Of a stretch of 64,000 nucleotides of DNA, positions 19,052 through 28,132 are shown in pieces (the stretch's first letter is position 1; every line of letters begins with the position of its first letter). The notes below the pieces were generated by a model, which saw only the letters and a program-made list of their open reading frames with translations, had not been told where the DNA came from and ran no database searches. The position numbers and the translations under genes were made by a program. Source of the stretch: Paenibacillus pasadenensis (GTDB taxonomy: Bacteria > Bacillota > Bacilli > Paenibacillales > Paenibacillaceae); the NCBI RefSeq assembly GCF_023715725.1, contig NZ_JAMBOT010000001.1:1054001-1118000 (forward strand), given 5' to 3'.

Positions 19052-20323
19052 CTATTTCGGCTGCTGCTTGACTTCTCGCGCCGCCCCTGAATAACGGTGC
19101 CCGCTGCCGCCGCAGCATTCGCAAACGGAATGAAGCTGCGGTCCAACGCTCCGTCTCGTTTTTTTACGGGTAATCTCCAGAAGCCCCAGCCTTGTCCAGC
19201 CGTGAATCTGGCATTTGCTGCGGTCTTCGCGAGAGGCGTGCTCAAGCTCCTGGCGCACCTTTTCCCGATTGCCGCTATCTTCCATATCGATAAAATCAGC
19301 GATAATAATGCCGCCGACGTCCCTGAGCCGCAGCAAGCGTGAAATCTCGCGAGCCGCCTCCATATTGGTGCGGAATACCGTATCCTCAAGCCCGCTGGTT
19401 CCGGTGAACTTGCCGGTATTGACGTCAATGACCGTCAAAGCCTCCGTCTGCTCCCAAACAAGATAACCGCCGCTTGGCAGCCACACTCTTGTCTGGAAAG
19501 CGGCGTTCAGCTGCTCGGTGACTCCATACCGGTCGAACAGCGATTTGCGCTCGGCAGCAGAATCATACAGCTTCAGCTGCTTCTCGCTGCCCGGAGAAAG
19601 CTCGCCTAACAGCTGGCGCGCCTCCGCAAAACGGGTCTTGTCGTCGATCAGCACTTCCATACCCGACGTATACGTGTCCCGGAAAATGCGCCTCATCAGC
19701 GCCGCTTCCAGCAGCACCGGCTCCGGAGGTTTGGCCGCGCGCCCTCTGCGAAGCACCTCTTCCCACAGATCGCGCAGCTGCATTAAATCGCCGCGCAGCG
19801 AATGCACGCTCTCCCCTGCCGCCACCGTCCGCATAATGACGCCCTCGCCGTTACGGCGAAGCTCCTCGCCAACGGAACGAAGCCGGTTGCGTTCGCTTTC
19901 CGAGGCGATTTTTTTGGATACGCCTACATAATCCGCCCCAGGCATATAAACAAGCCAGCGGCCGGGCAGCGAAAAATGAGTAGATACCCTCGCGCCCTTG
20001 CCCCCGATCGGCTCCTTGATAATCTGTACGAGCAGCTCCTGCCCAGGCTTGACCAGCTCCGTAATGGACGGTTTTTCCTCGGGGCGAGCCCCAGCCGGGT
20101 GAATCAGCTCATCAATATAAAGAAAAGCATTTTTGTTCAGTCCAATATCGACAAACGCAGCCTGCATTCCAGGCAGCACATTGACAATCCGCCCTTTGTA
20201 CATATTACCGACAAGCCCTCCCTGCTGGGCGGACTCCATGAAAAAGTCAACGGCGCGGCCATCCTGCAGAACAGCTGTCTGCAGCAAGGCTCCGTCGCCG
20301 TGAACAAGCATCGTTTTTTTCAT
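19052..20323 (-). CDS. rng: Ribonuclease E/G family endoribonuclease
   Basis: Metal-dependent endoribonuclease for rRNA and mRNA processing. 423 residues from ATG 20323 (MKKTMLVHGDG). An N-terminal S1 domain (GLVGNMYKGRIVNVLPGMQAAF split by the RNase-H-like fold) is followed by the catalytic site VIDVNTGKF and ADFIDMED, both with metal-binding Asp, and the zinc-link region ends in CECCGGSGH. A longer frame to 20419 reads through a repeat-like element and is not used; the ribosome site AAGGCGGTG sits 11 bases before 20323. It occupies the place between spoIVFB and rplU, as in many Bacilli. Confidence 0.95.
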   Translation of the reverse strand: MKKTMLVHGDGALLQTAVLQDGRAVDFFMESAQQGGLVGNMYKGRIVNVLPGMQAAFVDIGLNKNAFLYIDELIHPAGARPEEKPSITELVKPGQELLVQIIKEPIGGKGARVSTHFSLPGRWLVYMPGADYVGVSKKIASESERNRLRSVGEELRRNGEGVIMRTVAAGESVHSLRGDLMQLRDLWEEVLRRGRAAKPPEPVLLEAALMRRIFRDTYTSGMEVLIDDKTRFAEARQLLGELSPGSEKQLKLYDSAAERKSLFDRYGVTEQLNAAFQTRVWLPSGGYLVWEQTEALTVIDVNTGKFTGTSGLEDTVFRTNMEAAREISRLLRLRDVGGIIIADFIDMEDSGNREKVRQELEHASREDRSKCQIHGWTRLGLLEITRKKTRRSVGPQLHSVCECCGGSGHRYSGAAREVKQQPK

Positions 20324-20352
20324 TTGTACCGGCACACCGCCTTTTAGAGGTT

Positions 20353-20517
20353 GTTCAAAAAGCCCCCCATTGATCGATGTAAACCAGGAAGCGAGTTCGA
20401 CTTCGAATCTTGTGTTCACCTTCGAAGTCCGGTGCTCATGTAGGTTTGGCTACACTCTGCTCCTCCTTCTTCTGGTTCACACAACCTTCTCGGTGCTGAA
20501 TGGCGATCTTTTTGAAC
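20353..20517. repeat. MITE-like element with terminal inverted repeats between spoIVFB and rng
   Basis: Ends match as GTTCAAAAAG (20353-20362) and its complement (20508-20517), with a further CCATT match four bases inside each end. An inner inverted repeat GACTTCGAA/TTCGAAGTC (20399-20407, 20421-20429) would form a hairpin. The 165-base element has no ORF of its own and ends 30 bases before rng, so it supplies the rng upstream region. It may be a non-autonomous mobile repeat or an rng leader structure; target-site duplications are not clear. Confidence 0.5.
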
Positions 20518-20559
20518 TCGCCCTTTAAGGTCCCATGCCGAACCGAGATGACTATTATT

Positions 20560-21429
20560 TTACCTCAAAAGGTCTGAAACTGCACGGTCTCCCGATAAAT
20601 ATCCTTCGACAATTCTCTGCTCCGGCAGCACGCCGACAATCTGTCCGCGGTCTTCCATCACATATACGAGATGATATTGATCACGGAGAAAAAGGCGCGC
20701 GGTCGTCCAAATCGGGTGCAGCCTCGTTACGACGATCGGTTTTGCCCTGGAGCCGTCCCGGATTTTGCGCCGGGAACCTCGCTCGCGACTCATAAGAAAG
20801 CGCATGAACAGATAAGGCACCTGTTTCCGGTAGGTCCAATTGGCGGCCAGAAGAAAAATACCAACGGCCAGCAAATTGGCTTGTATGCCTTCACGGCCTT
20901 CCGCCGGCAGCAGCGCATAAACGATCATGAGCACGCTGAACGCCATGCCGGCCCATGCGCTAAAACGAAGCGTCGTGTAATAATTGAAGCGGAGCCCGCA
21001 CACATAACGAAGCAGCCGGCCTCCGTCGAGAGGATAAATGGGCAGCAAATTGAATACAAGCAGCAGAAGATTTGCTTTCAGCAAATAATCCGCCCATTGG
21101 GGGTCCATAAACCCAAGAGCGCCGAGCGACCACGCTGCGACGCCCATCCATACGTTTTGCAGCGGTCCGGCCAAAGCGATGACCGCTTCCTCATAAGCGG
21201 GAGCACCTGGCCGCTCTTCCAGCTCCGCTACTCCGCCAAAAGGAAGCAGCTTGATCTCTAGCACCTTCCAGCCGAAGCCGTAAGCTGCAGCGGCATGTCC
21301 AAGCTCGTGGACAAATACGAGCAGGAATAGCGTCAGCAGCTCGCCAATATAACCGGTCATAACCGATAGCAGCATCAACACTGCCAGCAGCGGATGCAGG
21401 CTCCAGCGAATGCCGCCGATATTAATCAA
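20560..21429 (-). CDS. spoIVFB: SpoIVFB-type intramembrane metalloprotease (M50)
   Basis: Site-2 protease that cleaves pro-sigma-K in the mother cell membrane. 289 residues with several membrane segments. The zinc motif is VHELGHA (His-Glu-x-x-His), with the second metal site in LLPIYPLDGGRLL. The C-terminal cytoplasmic part (~residues 200-289) resembles a single CBS-type domain (GQIVGVLPEQRIVEGYL), which in SpoIVFB senses ATP. It overlaps spoIVFA by eight bases. In B. subtilis it is held inactive by SpoIVFA and BofA; bofC also lies in this window. Confidence 0.95.
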   Translation of the reverse strand: MINIGGIRWSLHPLLAVLMLLSVMTGYIGELLTLFLLVFVHELGHAAAAYGFGWKVLEIKLLPFGGVAELEERPGAPAYEEAVIALAGPLQNVWMGVAAWSLGALGFMDPQWADYLLKANLLLLVFNLLPIYPLDGGRLLRYVCGLRFNYYTTLRFSAWAGMAFSVLMIVYALLPAEGREGIQANLLAVGIFLLAANWTYRKQVPYLFMRFLMSRERGSRRKIRDGSRAKPIVVTRLHPIWTTARLFLRDQYHLVYVMEDRGQIVGVLPEQRIVEGYLSGDRAVSDLLR

Positions 21430-22624
21430 ACGGAATCACATCCGCAGGATCGATGTACCGGTCCTTATCCTTTACCGCAAAGTACAGCAAGGCCGCTTCG
21501 CTGCCCTCAGCCGCTTGTCCGAGCGTTCCGATCGCATCTCCCGCTTCCACCCAATCGTTTGCAGCTACATTGGCCTCGCCAAGCTGCGCGTAGTACGTCG
21601 TTCTTCCTCCGGCATGCTGCAGCACAACGGTCGGCCCCTTGGCATCCGACGCCGACACGAGCAGCACCCGTCCTTCCTCCGCCGCGCGCACCTCAGCACC
21701 CGGCTGGCCGGAAATTTCCACGCCGCCTAACAGCTCCGCAAAGCTCCGCACGATGCTTCCTCCCTCCACGGGAGTCTCCGCAGCCCGCTCCGGCTTTGCC
21801 GAGGCCTGCTGAGAATTGTCGCCGAATCCCGGAATAAAAGAAGGCGGAGCTCCAAACAGCCCTTCATACCAGCCTGCTACGGCCGCCATATTCATCGGCT
21901 TTGTTAATGCTTCGCGCACGAGCGCCTGTCCATGCCGCGCTGCGGCTCCGTCCAGCTGAAACAGCCCCCATACGGCTGCAAACAGCGCCGCGGACACAAG
22001 CAGCCTCCTTGAAAAGCCTTTGGCAATCCGGGAACCAAGGTTACCGGGTTGTCCGCCGTTTCCGCCGCCTGAGCCGCCGGGGACGCCTCCCGATCTGCCG
22101 GATATGCTCCTTCTTTCCCCAAGCCCGCCCTTGACCCCTGAGGCTTCCTCCAGACGCCGCCAAGGATTTGCGCTGTTTTTCCACTCTATCTCCGGGTCTC
22201 TGTCCGTCGGCTGCGGCCATGCCTCCAGCCATGCTCCATCAAGCGGCGGCTGCTCCCAATCCGCTGGCGCATTTGGATGGTAAACTCTCGTTCCATATGG
22301 TCCCGCAGCGGGTTGTTTTCCAAGCGAATCGCCCGTTTTTTCTCCCGGACGTCTGCTTGGCTTGCCGCCTTCAGACCTTTTTTTTCCAGCCGATCCAGGA
22401 GCACCAGCCGGCGTCAGCTGGCGGCCGATTCTGGCATCATTGGCAATCGGTCTGTTTCCCTCTATCGGCTGCACCTCCGGCTCTTCCGAACCGAGACGCT
22501 CCGTCAACTCCCTGATCCGCTCTTGTCTGCGCTCTCGATTACCGATGCCACGCTCACGTGTAGCTTTATCCTGCTTTTTGCCCCAGCCTGACGGCGAGGG
22601 CCAACGCCCATATTGTCCGCTCAT
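21422..22624 (-). CDS. spoIVFA: SpoIVFA, regulator of the SpoIVFB protease, with degenerate M23 domain
   Basis: Membrane scaffold and inhibitor of SpoIVFB. 400 residues, against 264 in B. subtilis. The N-terminal ~200 residues are charged and Pro/Gly-rich with a glycine stretch (GGVPGGSGGGNGGQPGNLG). A membrane helix RRLLVSAALFAAVWGLF follows at ~208-224, and a LytM/M23 fold ends the protein (AEEGRVLLVS...TVVLQHAGGRTTYYAQL...DAIGTLGQ). The zinc ligands of active M23 enzymes are lost: HLHF is replaced by LLYF. Start ATG 22624 follows AAGGAGG. A sigma-E promoter lies upstream. Confidence 0.92.
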   Translation of the reverse strand: MSGQYGRWPSPSGWGKKQDKATRERGIGNRERRQERIRELTERLGSEEPEVQPIEGNRPIANDARIGRQLTPAGAPGSAGKKRSEGGKPSRRPGEKTGDSLGKQPAAGPYGTRVYHPNAPADWEQPPLDGAWLEAWPQPTDRDPEIEWKNSANPWRRLEEASGVKGGLGERRSISGRSGGVPGGSGGGNGGQPGNLGSRIAKGFSRRLLVSAALFAAVWGLFQLDGAAARHGQALVREALTKPMNMAAVAGWYEGLFGAPPSFIPGFGDNSQQASAKPERAAETPVEGGSIVRSFAELLGGVEISGQPGAEVRAAEEGRVLLVSASDAKGPTVVLQHAGGRTTYYAQLGEANVAANDWVEAGDAIGTLGQAAEGSEAALLYFAVKDKDRYIDPADVIPFD

Positions 22625-22678
22625 TCCGTTACCCTCCTTCTTTCCCCCGCTCCTCTGGCAGCGGAAAGGCTTGTTTTA

Positions 22679-22707
22679 TCTGTATGAGAGGGCTTATCCA
22701 AGTATGC
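22679..22707 (-). promoter_or_regulatory. Sigma-E promoter of spoIVFA-spoIVFB
   Basis: -35 GCATACT (22701-22707) and -10 CATACAGA (22679-22686), 14 bases apart. Both match mother-cell sigma-E consensus, and the B. subtilis spoIVF operon is sigma-E dependent. Confidence 0.7.
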
Positions 22708-22748
22708 GGGAATTCACGGCTGAAAGCAGAATGACTCTCCAGGTAAAA

Positions 22749-22781
22749 CAAAAAGAGAGCCTCAGTTAACAAGGCTCTCTA
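22749..22781 (-). terminator. Intrinsic terminator of the mre-min-rodA cluster
   Basis: Hairpin with arms GAGAGCCT (22755-22762) and AGGCTCTC (22772-22779) and a T-run on the minus strand. It lies about 200 bases after the rodA stop. Confidence 0.85.
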
Positions 22782-22976
22782 TTAGCTCTATTCAAATACT
22801 TTTGAACGTTCATTGAAAATAAACAGCGAAGCCAAAGTCCGAGCCCATAGAAGCGGCAGCGTTCGCATTTGATGTCGGATTTCTACCGTGAAACATACCC
22901 CATTCAAAGAAATTCGAGATCAAGAGCGATCGGAGGGCCGGGCATTTGGCACAGCGGGCACTTTTCACACGAACGT
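22782..22976. other. Intergenic stretch after rodA with no convincing gene
   Basis: With the terminator and the spoIVFA promoter this is part of a 352-base gap. A 28-codon minus-strand frame starting at ATG ~22895 (MFHGRNPTSNAN) has only GGGG directly before its start, so I do not call it a gene. Confidence 0.5.
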
Positions 22977-24125
22977 TCAATTCTCCAGCTGGTACCGCTC
23001 CTGATGCGCCTTGATGCTGAAGACAAGCCCGATGCACATCATATTAAGCAGCAATGACGTGCCCCCGTAGCTGACAAAAGGAAGCGTGATGCCGGTGATC
23101 GGCATTATTCCAATCATCATGCCGACGTTCTGGAACACCTGGAACACATACATGGACACAACGCCGATGATAATAAACGAGCCTCGCAAATCGAAACATT
23201 GGAAGGCTATCATAATCATCCGGTATATGAGCAAGAAGTACAATAACAGGAGCACAGCCGAGCCTTGAAAGCCGAACTCCTCACCAATAACGGTAAAGAT
23301 GGAGTCCGAGTACGTATACGGTACAACGCCGCGGTTTTTGGAATCTCCCTCCAAAAAGCCGTCACCGGTCAAACCGCCGCTGCCAACCGCAATGCGGGCG
23401 TTCTGCGACTGGTATCGGGCGTTTTTATCCGCGCTTTCAGGATCAATGTACGTATTGATACGCTGGTACCAGTGACTGACATCATGCTGCTTGGCGTATT
23501 CCTTGATTTCAACGTTATAGGTCTTGAACAACGTCACGAACAGCGTCAGGCTGCCGACTACGACCACAAGCCCGATCAGCACATGTGTGTACTTGACGTT
23601 GCCGATCCAGAGCATGCCGAGCACGATGACAAGATAGATAATGGCGTTGCCAAGGTCCGGCTGGGTTACAACAAGCAGAAACGGCAGGCCCGCCACAGCG
23701 GCAATCGGAATCAGATCTTTTAGGACCTGCAGCTTTTCGCCTTGGCGCCGGCCCATCATAAAGGCAACTGAAATAATAACGACCATCTTGACGGCCTCGG
23801 CCGGCTGAAACGACAGCGATTCCGTTATTTTGAACCAGCCGGTAGCGCCGTTGACTGTTGAGCCAAAAAACTGCACCGCAACAAGCAGAATAACGCCGAC
23901 CGCATAAATATAAATCCAGAATTTAAGAATAATTCTATAGTCAATCAGCGTCATGACAATAAGCACACCGAACCCAAGCGCATAAAATACGAGCGTTTTT
24001 TTGTAGGCGCTGGCATAATCCGGGTCGGCATCACCAACGCTGTACAGCAAAACCGCACTGATTGCCATGAAACAGACAAGCAAGGTCAGAATGCCGACAT
24101 CCATTTTTTTGAGCTTATTGATCAC
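22977..24125 (-). CDS. rodA: RodA, SEDS-family peptidoglycan glycosyltransferase
   Basis: Polymerises lipid II during cell elongation together with a class B PBP and MreB. 382 residues with about ten membrane helices. SEDS signatures include FQPAEAVKMVVII, VVTQPDLGNAIIYL, the loop GSGGLTGDGFLEG and PFVSYGGTSLLLNM; the Asp in the long extracellular loop region is present. It lies ten bases after minD, giving a mreBCD-minCD-rodA cluster. FtsW and SpoVE are close relatives; the cluster with mre favours RodA. Confidence 0.93.
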   Translation of the reverse strand: MINKLKKMDVGILTLLVCFMAISAVLLYSVGDADPDYASAYKKTLVFYALGFGVLIVMTLIDYRIILKFWIYIYAVGVILLVAVQFFGSTVNGATGWFKITESLSFQPAEAVKMVVIISVAFMMGRRQGEKLQVLKDLIPIAAVAGLPFLLVVTQPDLGNAIIYLVIVLGMLWIGNVKYTHVLIGLVVVVGSLTLFVTLFKTYNVEIKEYAKQHDVSHWYQRINTYIDPESADKNARYQSQNARIAVGSGGLTGDGFLEGDSKNRGVVPYTYSDSIFTVIGEEFGFQGSAVLLLLYFLLIYRMIMIAFQCFDLRGSFIIIGVVSMYVFQVFQNVGMMIGIMPITGITLPFVSYGGTSLLLNMMCIGLVFSIKAHQERYQLEN

Positions 24126-24135
24126 TGCGTTTCTC

Positions 24136-24927
24136 CTACCCTATTCCAAGAAATTTCCGCAGCATGCGGAAACGCCCCGGCTTATCCTCCAGCGGCATGA
24201 GCGGAACCATATCTCCCAAAATGCGGCGCGCGATATTGCGGTAAGCAATCGCCGCCTTCGACGTCGGGTCCATAACGGTTGGTTCTCCGGTATTGGCCGC
24301 TTTGATGACGCACTCGTCATCCGGCACGATGCCGAGCAGATCGATCGCCAGCACCTGGCAAATATCATCGATATCCAGCATCTCTCCGTTTTTCACCATC
24401 GAATGGCGGATACGGTTAATAATGAGCTTGGCGGGAATTTGCGAGCCCTCCAGCAGACCGATGACACGGTCCGCGTCGCGCACCGCCGCATTTTCCGGCG
24501 TCGTCACGACGATCGCCCGATCCGCTCCCGCTATCGCATTGCGGAAGCCCTGCTCAATACCGGCCGGACAGTCGATGATCACGTAGTCGTAATCTTTTTT
24601 GAGCTCCAGCACGATATCACGGACCTGCTCCGGCGTAACAGCGGACTTGTCCTTTGTCTGAGCGGCGGGCAGCATGCTCAGATCATCAAAACGTTTGTCC
24701 TTAACGAGCGCCTGCTGCAGCCGCACCCGTCCTTCCGCCACGTCGACCAGATCGTAAATAATCCGGTTTTCCAGCCCCATGACCACATCCAGATTGCGCA
24801 AGCCGATATCGGTATCGACCATTGCGACCTTTTTGCCGAGCAGGGCCAGAGCGGTGCCCAAATTCGCGGAGGTGGTCGTCTTGCCGACGCCGCCTTTGCC
24901 CGATGTGATGACAATTGCTTCTCCCAT
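24136..24927 (-). CDS. minD: Septum site-determining ATPase MinD
   Basis: Membrane-associated ParA-type ATPase that positions MinC to block division near poles. 263 residues. The deviant Walker A SGKGGVGKTTTSANLG is at the N-terminus, followed by DTDIGLRNLDVVMGLE and VIIDCPAGIEQGFRNA. The C-terminal amphipathic membrane-targeting helix is GRFRMLRKFLGIG. Three bases separate it from minC. Confidence 0.98.
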   Translation of the reverse strand: MGEAIVITSGKGGVGKTTTSANLGTALALLGKKVAMVDTDIGLRNLDVVMGLENRIIYDLVDVAEGRVRLQQALVKDKRFDDLSMLPAAQTKDKSAVTPEQVRDIVLELKKDYDYVIIDCPAGIEQGFRNAIAGADRAIVVTTPENAAVRDADRVIGLLEGSQIPAKLIINRIRHSMVKNGEMLDIDDICQVLAIDLLGIVPDDECVIKAANTGEPTVMDPTSKAAIAYRNIARRILGDMVPLMPLEDKPGRFRMLRKFLGIG

Positions 24928-24930
24928 GCT

Positions 24931-25593
24931 CTACACCCCTTTGAACAGCATCGGCTCCTTGCGCATGCGCACGAGCTGGTTCATCTTGTCAATCTGCATA
25001 CGGCCGTTCTCCAGGTAAGCGTACTCCATAGATGCGTCTCCGCTCATCCACTCCTCTGGAGGCCGGCTGATTACATCCGCGATCCTCAGCTGCGTCGGAC
25101 GCAGTTGAGATGCGGCTATAATCGCGTCGAGCCGCCCTTCCGTTCCGGCATGAGCCATGCCGCGAAGCGCTCCAAGCACATAAATATCTCCCGAGCAGCG
25201 CAGCGTGCCGCCGGGATTTAAATCGCCAAGCAGCAGCAGGCTGCCCTCATGTTCAACCGTCTGGCCCGACCGGATCGTGCCCGTCATCAGCTTGAACGCC
25301 TCGGAGGCGCCACCCTCATCGGACTGCGGCGCCTCGGATTCAATCGTTTGGACGAGCAGATTGCCCCTTTGGCGGATGACGCTGCGGATGTGCTCCTTGT
25401 CCTCTTCCGACGTTTGGCGCAATCCCAGCTTGACGTGAACGTGAACCAGAGGTCCGGACAGCAGCTGCTGATGGGACTTCTCCAGCTTGTATTGAAGCTC
25501 GTCCATGAGCTCGGCGAATTCGCAAGTATCGTCAAAGAGGAAGATGAGACCGTCCTTGACTCCCTTAATCGTGATCTTCTGTTTGTCGGTCAC
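24931..25593 (-). CDS. minC: Septum site-determining protein MinC
   Basis: Inhibitor of FtsZ assembly, recruited by MinD. 220 residues. The N-terminal FtsZ-binding domain (ITIKGVKDGLIFLFDDTCEF) is followed by the C-terminal beta-helix domain with RSGQTVEHEGSLLLLGDLNP and YVLGALRGMAHAG, where the RSGQ motif contacts MinD. Confidence 0.97.
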   Translation of the reverse strand: MTDKQKITIKGVKDGLIFLFDDTCEFAELMDELQYKLEKSHQQLLSGPLVHVHVKLGLRQTSEEDKEHIRSVIRQRGNLLVQTIESEAPQSDEGGASEAFKLMTGTIRSGQTVEHEGSLLLLGDLNPGGTLRCSGDIYVLGALRGMAHAGTEGRLDAIIAASQLRPTQLRIADVISRPPEEWMSGDASMEYAYLENGRMQIDKMNQLVRMRKEPMLFKGV

Positions 25594-25651
25594 ACCTGTC
25601 CCTCCCTAACGATAAAGTTCGTCTCCGAACCGTCTGATTCCTGCTCCCGCC

Positions 25652-26176
25652 CTATTCCTTGCCCGGCTTCGGCTTCAGCCGCACCATACCCTCGAACCAA
25701 CGGCGCATCGGAATGTAAATGGCAAGAGCAAAAGCCAGCTGGAGGAACAGGCTGGGGAATATCCGGTCCTGAAGCGCCCACGCCAGCGGCTCCGACGTAA
25801 AGCGGAATACTTCATACACATAGTACACCGCCAAATCGTAGAGCAGGGAGGCCATCGTAACGACGGCAAGCGCAGACAGCATCGTCAGCCTGCGTCCGCC
25901 CAGCATAAGACCGATAAAGTAGGCAATCAATCCCATCGTATACGCATGCAGCCCTAACAAGTGTCCGCGAAAGACGATATCCTGCAGCATCCCGAAGCCT
26001 ACGCCGAGAAGCAGCGCGGAATGGCGGCTGTGATAGAGCGCAGCGTACATGACGATGACAAATGTAAAGTGAGGGATGATACGGTCCGAGAATTCGGCTG
26101 GAACAAGCCAGGGAAATAGGCTCGTCTGCAAAATAAAGGCAAGATAAGTCAGCAGGACCATCCCTTGCATCTTCAT
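25652..26176 (-). CDS. mreD: Rod shape-determining protein MreD
   Basis: Integral membrane partner of MreC in the elongation complex. 174 residues with about five hydrophobic helices and family positions such as TFVIVMYAALYHSRHSALLLG and GLMLGGRRL. Its ATG overlaps the mreC stop by four bases. Confidence 0.93.
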   Translation of the reverse strand: MKMQGMVLLTYLAFILQTSLFPWLVPAEFSDRIIPHFTFVIVMYAALYHSRHSALLLGVGFGMLQDIVFRGHLLGLHAYTMGLIAYFIGLMLGGRRLTMLSALAVVTMASLLYDLAVYYVYEVFRFTSEPLAWALQDRIFPSLFLQLAFALAIYIPMRRWFEGMVRLKPKPGKE

Positions 26177-27036
26177 TTGGACGCCTCCGCTGTTTTGACG
26201 ACGAATACTTCACTAAGTTGATCTAACTTAGCCGCCAGCTTGATGTTGGCTGTGCGCGTCAAGCCGATGTCGCTGTCCTGGGTGCTTTCGACGGTGCCAA
26301 TAATCATTCCCCTTGGAAACACGTTGCCGAGTCCCGACGTAATGACCGTATCTCCTTTTTTAATCGGATCTTCCGCCGAAATTTTGGTCATGAGCAGATG
26401 CTCGGTCTCCGAGTTGTAACCGGACAAAATGCCGAACGACTGCTTCTGCTTGCCAAGCACCGTAGCGGAAATGCCGGATTCCTCCGCATTCAGGCTAGTA
26501 ATCGGCATCACCGTTGAGGTGAGCTCCGACACTTTGCTGATGAAACCGATCATTCCGTCAACCGTAACTACCGCCATTCGCTCACGAATGCCCTCACGCG
26601 CGCCGAGATTAATGGTAAGGGTGCGGTTGTAAGCATCCGGGCTGACTGCCACGACCTGTGCAATCAGGTATTTGTAGTCGTAAATTTTCTTCTGTTCTTC
26701 GGTAAATTTAAGCGCTGCGCTCAGCCGGTCATTCTCCTGCTGAATAGCATTGTATTCCACTTTATCGCGCGCGTATGCGGCTGCCGTCATGCGCAGCTGC
26801 TCATTCTCCTCATATACGGAGCGCAGATTGCCGATATCCTGGAACAAGCCCGCTATGTAGCCAGCGGGCTTGTAGAACCATTGCTGCACGTATCCGGTCG
26901 TATCCCGCAGGAACTTTTCCGGCATCGTCAGTCCCGCCCGGGAAATCGAATAACCGATGACCGCGATGAAGAGAATGAAGCTGATCATGAGGACGAAGAG
27001 CCGCCTGTTCCGCAGATGCTTAAACAAAGGGTTCAC
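26173..27036 (-). CDS. mreC: Rod shape-determining protein MreC
   Basis: Bitopic membrane protein linking MreB to extracytoplasmic PBPs. 287 residues: an N-terminal membrane helix (LFVLMISFILFIAVIGYSIS), a coiled-coil (VYEENEQLRMTAAAYARDKVEY), and a beta-rich domain with LTINLGAREGIRERMAVVT and TSGLGNVFPRGMIIGTV. It follows mreB by 28 bases. Confidence 0.97.
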   Translation of the reverse strand: MNPLFKHLRNRRLFVLMISFILFIAVIGYSISRAGLTMPEKFLRDTTGYVQQWFYKPAGYIAGLFQDIGNLRSVYEENEQLRMTAAAYARDKVEYNAIQQENDRLSAALKFTEEQKKIYDYKYLIAQVVAVSPDAYNRTLTINLGAREGIRERMAVVTVDGMIGFISKVSELTSTVMPITSLNAEESGISATVLGKQKQSFGILSGYNSETEHLLMTKISAEDPIKKGDTVITSGLGNVFPRGMIIGTVESTQDSDIGLTRTANIKLAAKLDQLSEVFVVKTAEASK

Positions 27037-27064
27037 CCGCCCGTCTTATTCAGCTCATGCGCCG

Positions 27065-28090
27065 TTATCTTCTCGACCTGGAGCTGCCTTTAGTTTTAAA
27101 AAGATGGATGTTTTCGAGAGCGCGGCCCGTGCCGATGGCAACACAATCAAGCGGGTTCTCGGCAACGATGACCGGCATGCCGGTTTCGCGTGAGAGCAGC
27201 TTGTCCAGATTGCGCAGCAGCGCTCCGCCGCCGGTCAGGACGATACCGCGGTCCATAATGTCAGCAGACAGCTCCGGCGGGCATTTTTCGAGCGTAATTT
27301 TCACTGCGTCTACAATCGCGGCGATCGTGTCGGTCAGCGCTTCGGTAATTTCCTCCGAAGTAATGGACAGCGTTTTGGGCAGGCCCGTGACGAGATCGCG
27401 GCCGCGGATTTCCATCGTGACCGGCTGCTCAAGCGCCATGGCCGATCCGATCTCCATCTTCAGCTGCTCGGACGTGCGCTCGCCGATCATCAGATTGTAG
27501 AGGCGTTTGATGTATTGAATAATCGCCTCATCCATCTCATCGCCGGCAATCCGCACCGAACGGCTCGTTACGATGCCGCCAAGCGAGATGACAGCTACCT
27601 CGGTCGTGCCGCCGCCGATGTCAACAACCATGCTTCCGGTCGGCTCCCATACGGGCAGATCCGCGCCGATAGCGGCTGCAAACGGCTCTTCAATCGTGTA
27701 AGCGTCGCGAGCTCCGGCTTGTTTAGTTGCATCCTCGACTGCCCGCTTCTCCACGGACGTAATGCCGGAAGGAACACATACCATAACGTTAGGATGGCGC
27801 GGAAAAAGAGAGCGCTGCTTCTGCGCTTGACGGATAAAATATTTGATCATTGTTGCCGTCGTCTCAAAATCGGCAATAACGCCGTCCTTCATCGGACGAA
27901 CGGCGCGGATGTTGCCCGGCGTGCGGCCGATCATCTTTTTCGCCTGTTCGCCGACGGCTTCAATCGTTTTTGTATCGGTACGGAGGGCAACCACAGACGG
28001 CTCCCTGACGGCAATTCCTTTACCTCTTACATACACCAGCGTATTAGCTGTGCCAAGGTCAATCCCCAAATCCTTTGAAACTCCGAACAT
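27065..28090 (-). CDS. mreB: Actin-like cytoskeletal protein MreB
   Basis: Forms membrane-bound filaments that guide lateral wall synthesis. 341 residues. Phosphate-binding loops [19 protein letters not shown] and [17 protein letters not shown], and the adenosine motif [17 protein letters not shown], are clear. A basic C-terminus ([10 protein letters not shown]) follows. Position between radC and mreC matches B. subtilis. Confidence 0.98.
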   Translation of the reverse strand: MFGVSKDLGIDLGTANTLVYVRGKGIAVREPSVVALRTDTKTIEAVGEQAKKMIGRTPGNIRAVRPMKDGVIADFETTATMIKYFIRQAQKQRSLFPRHPNVMVCVPSGITSVEKRAVEDATKQAGARDAYTIEEPFAAAIGADLPVWEPTGSMVVDIGGGTTEVAVISLGGIVTSRSVRIAGDEMDEAIIQYIKRLYNLMIGERTSEQLKMEIGSAMALEQPVTMEIRGRDLVTGLPKTLSITSEEITEALTDTIAAIVDAVKITLEKCPPELSADIMDRGIVLTGGGALLRNLDKLLSRETGMPVIVAENPLDCVAIGTGRALENIHLFKTKGSSRSRR

Positions 28091-28132
28091 CGTTATACTC
28101 CCTTCTAAAATGCGGCAATCCTATTTATTATA

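Noticed and set aside
20324..20419. N-terminal extension of RNase G/E
   Set aside because: The extra 32 codons read through the inverted-repeat element and do not match the family; the ATG at 20323 fits.
22810..22900. 28-codon ORF after rodA (MFHGRNPTSNAN...)
   Set aside because: Its ribosome site is not properly placed and there is no recognisable family.
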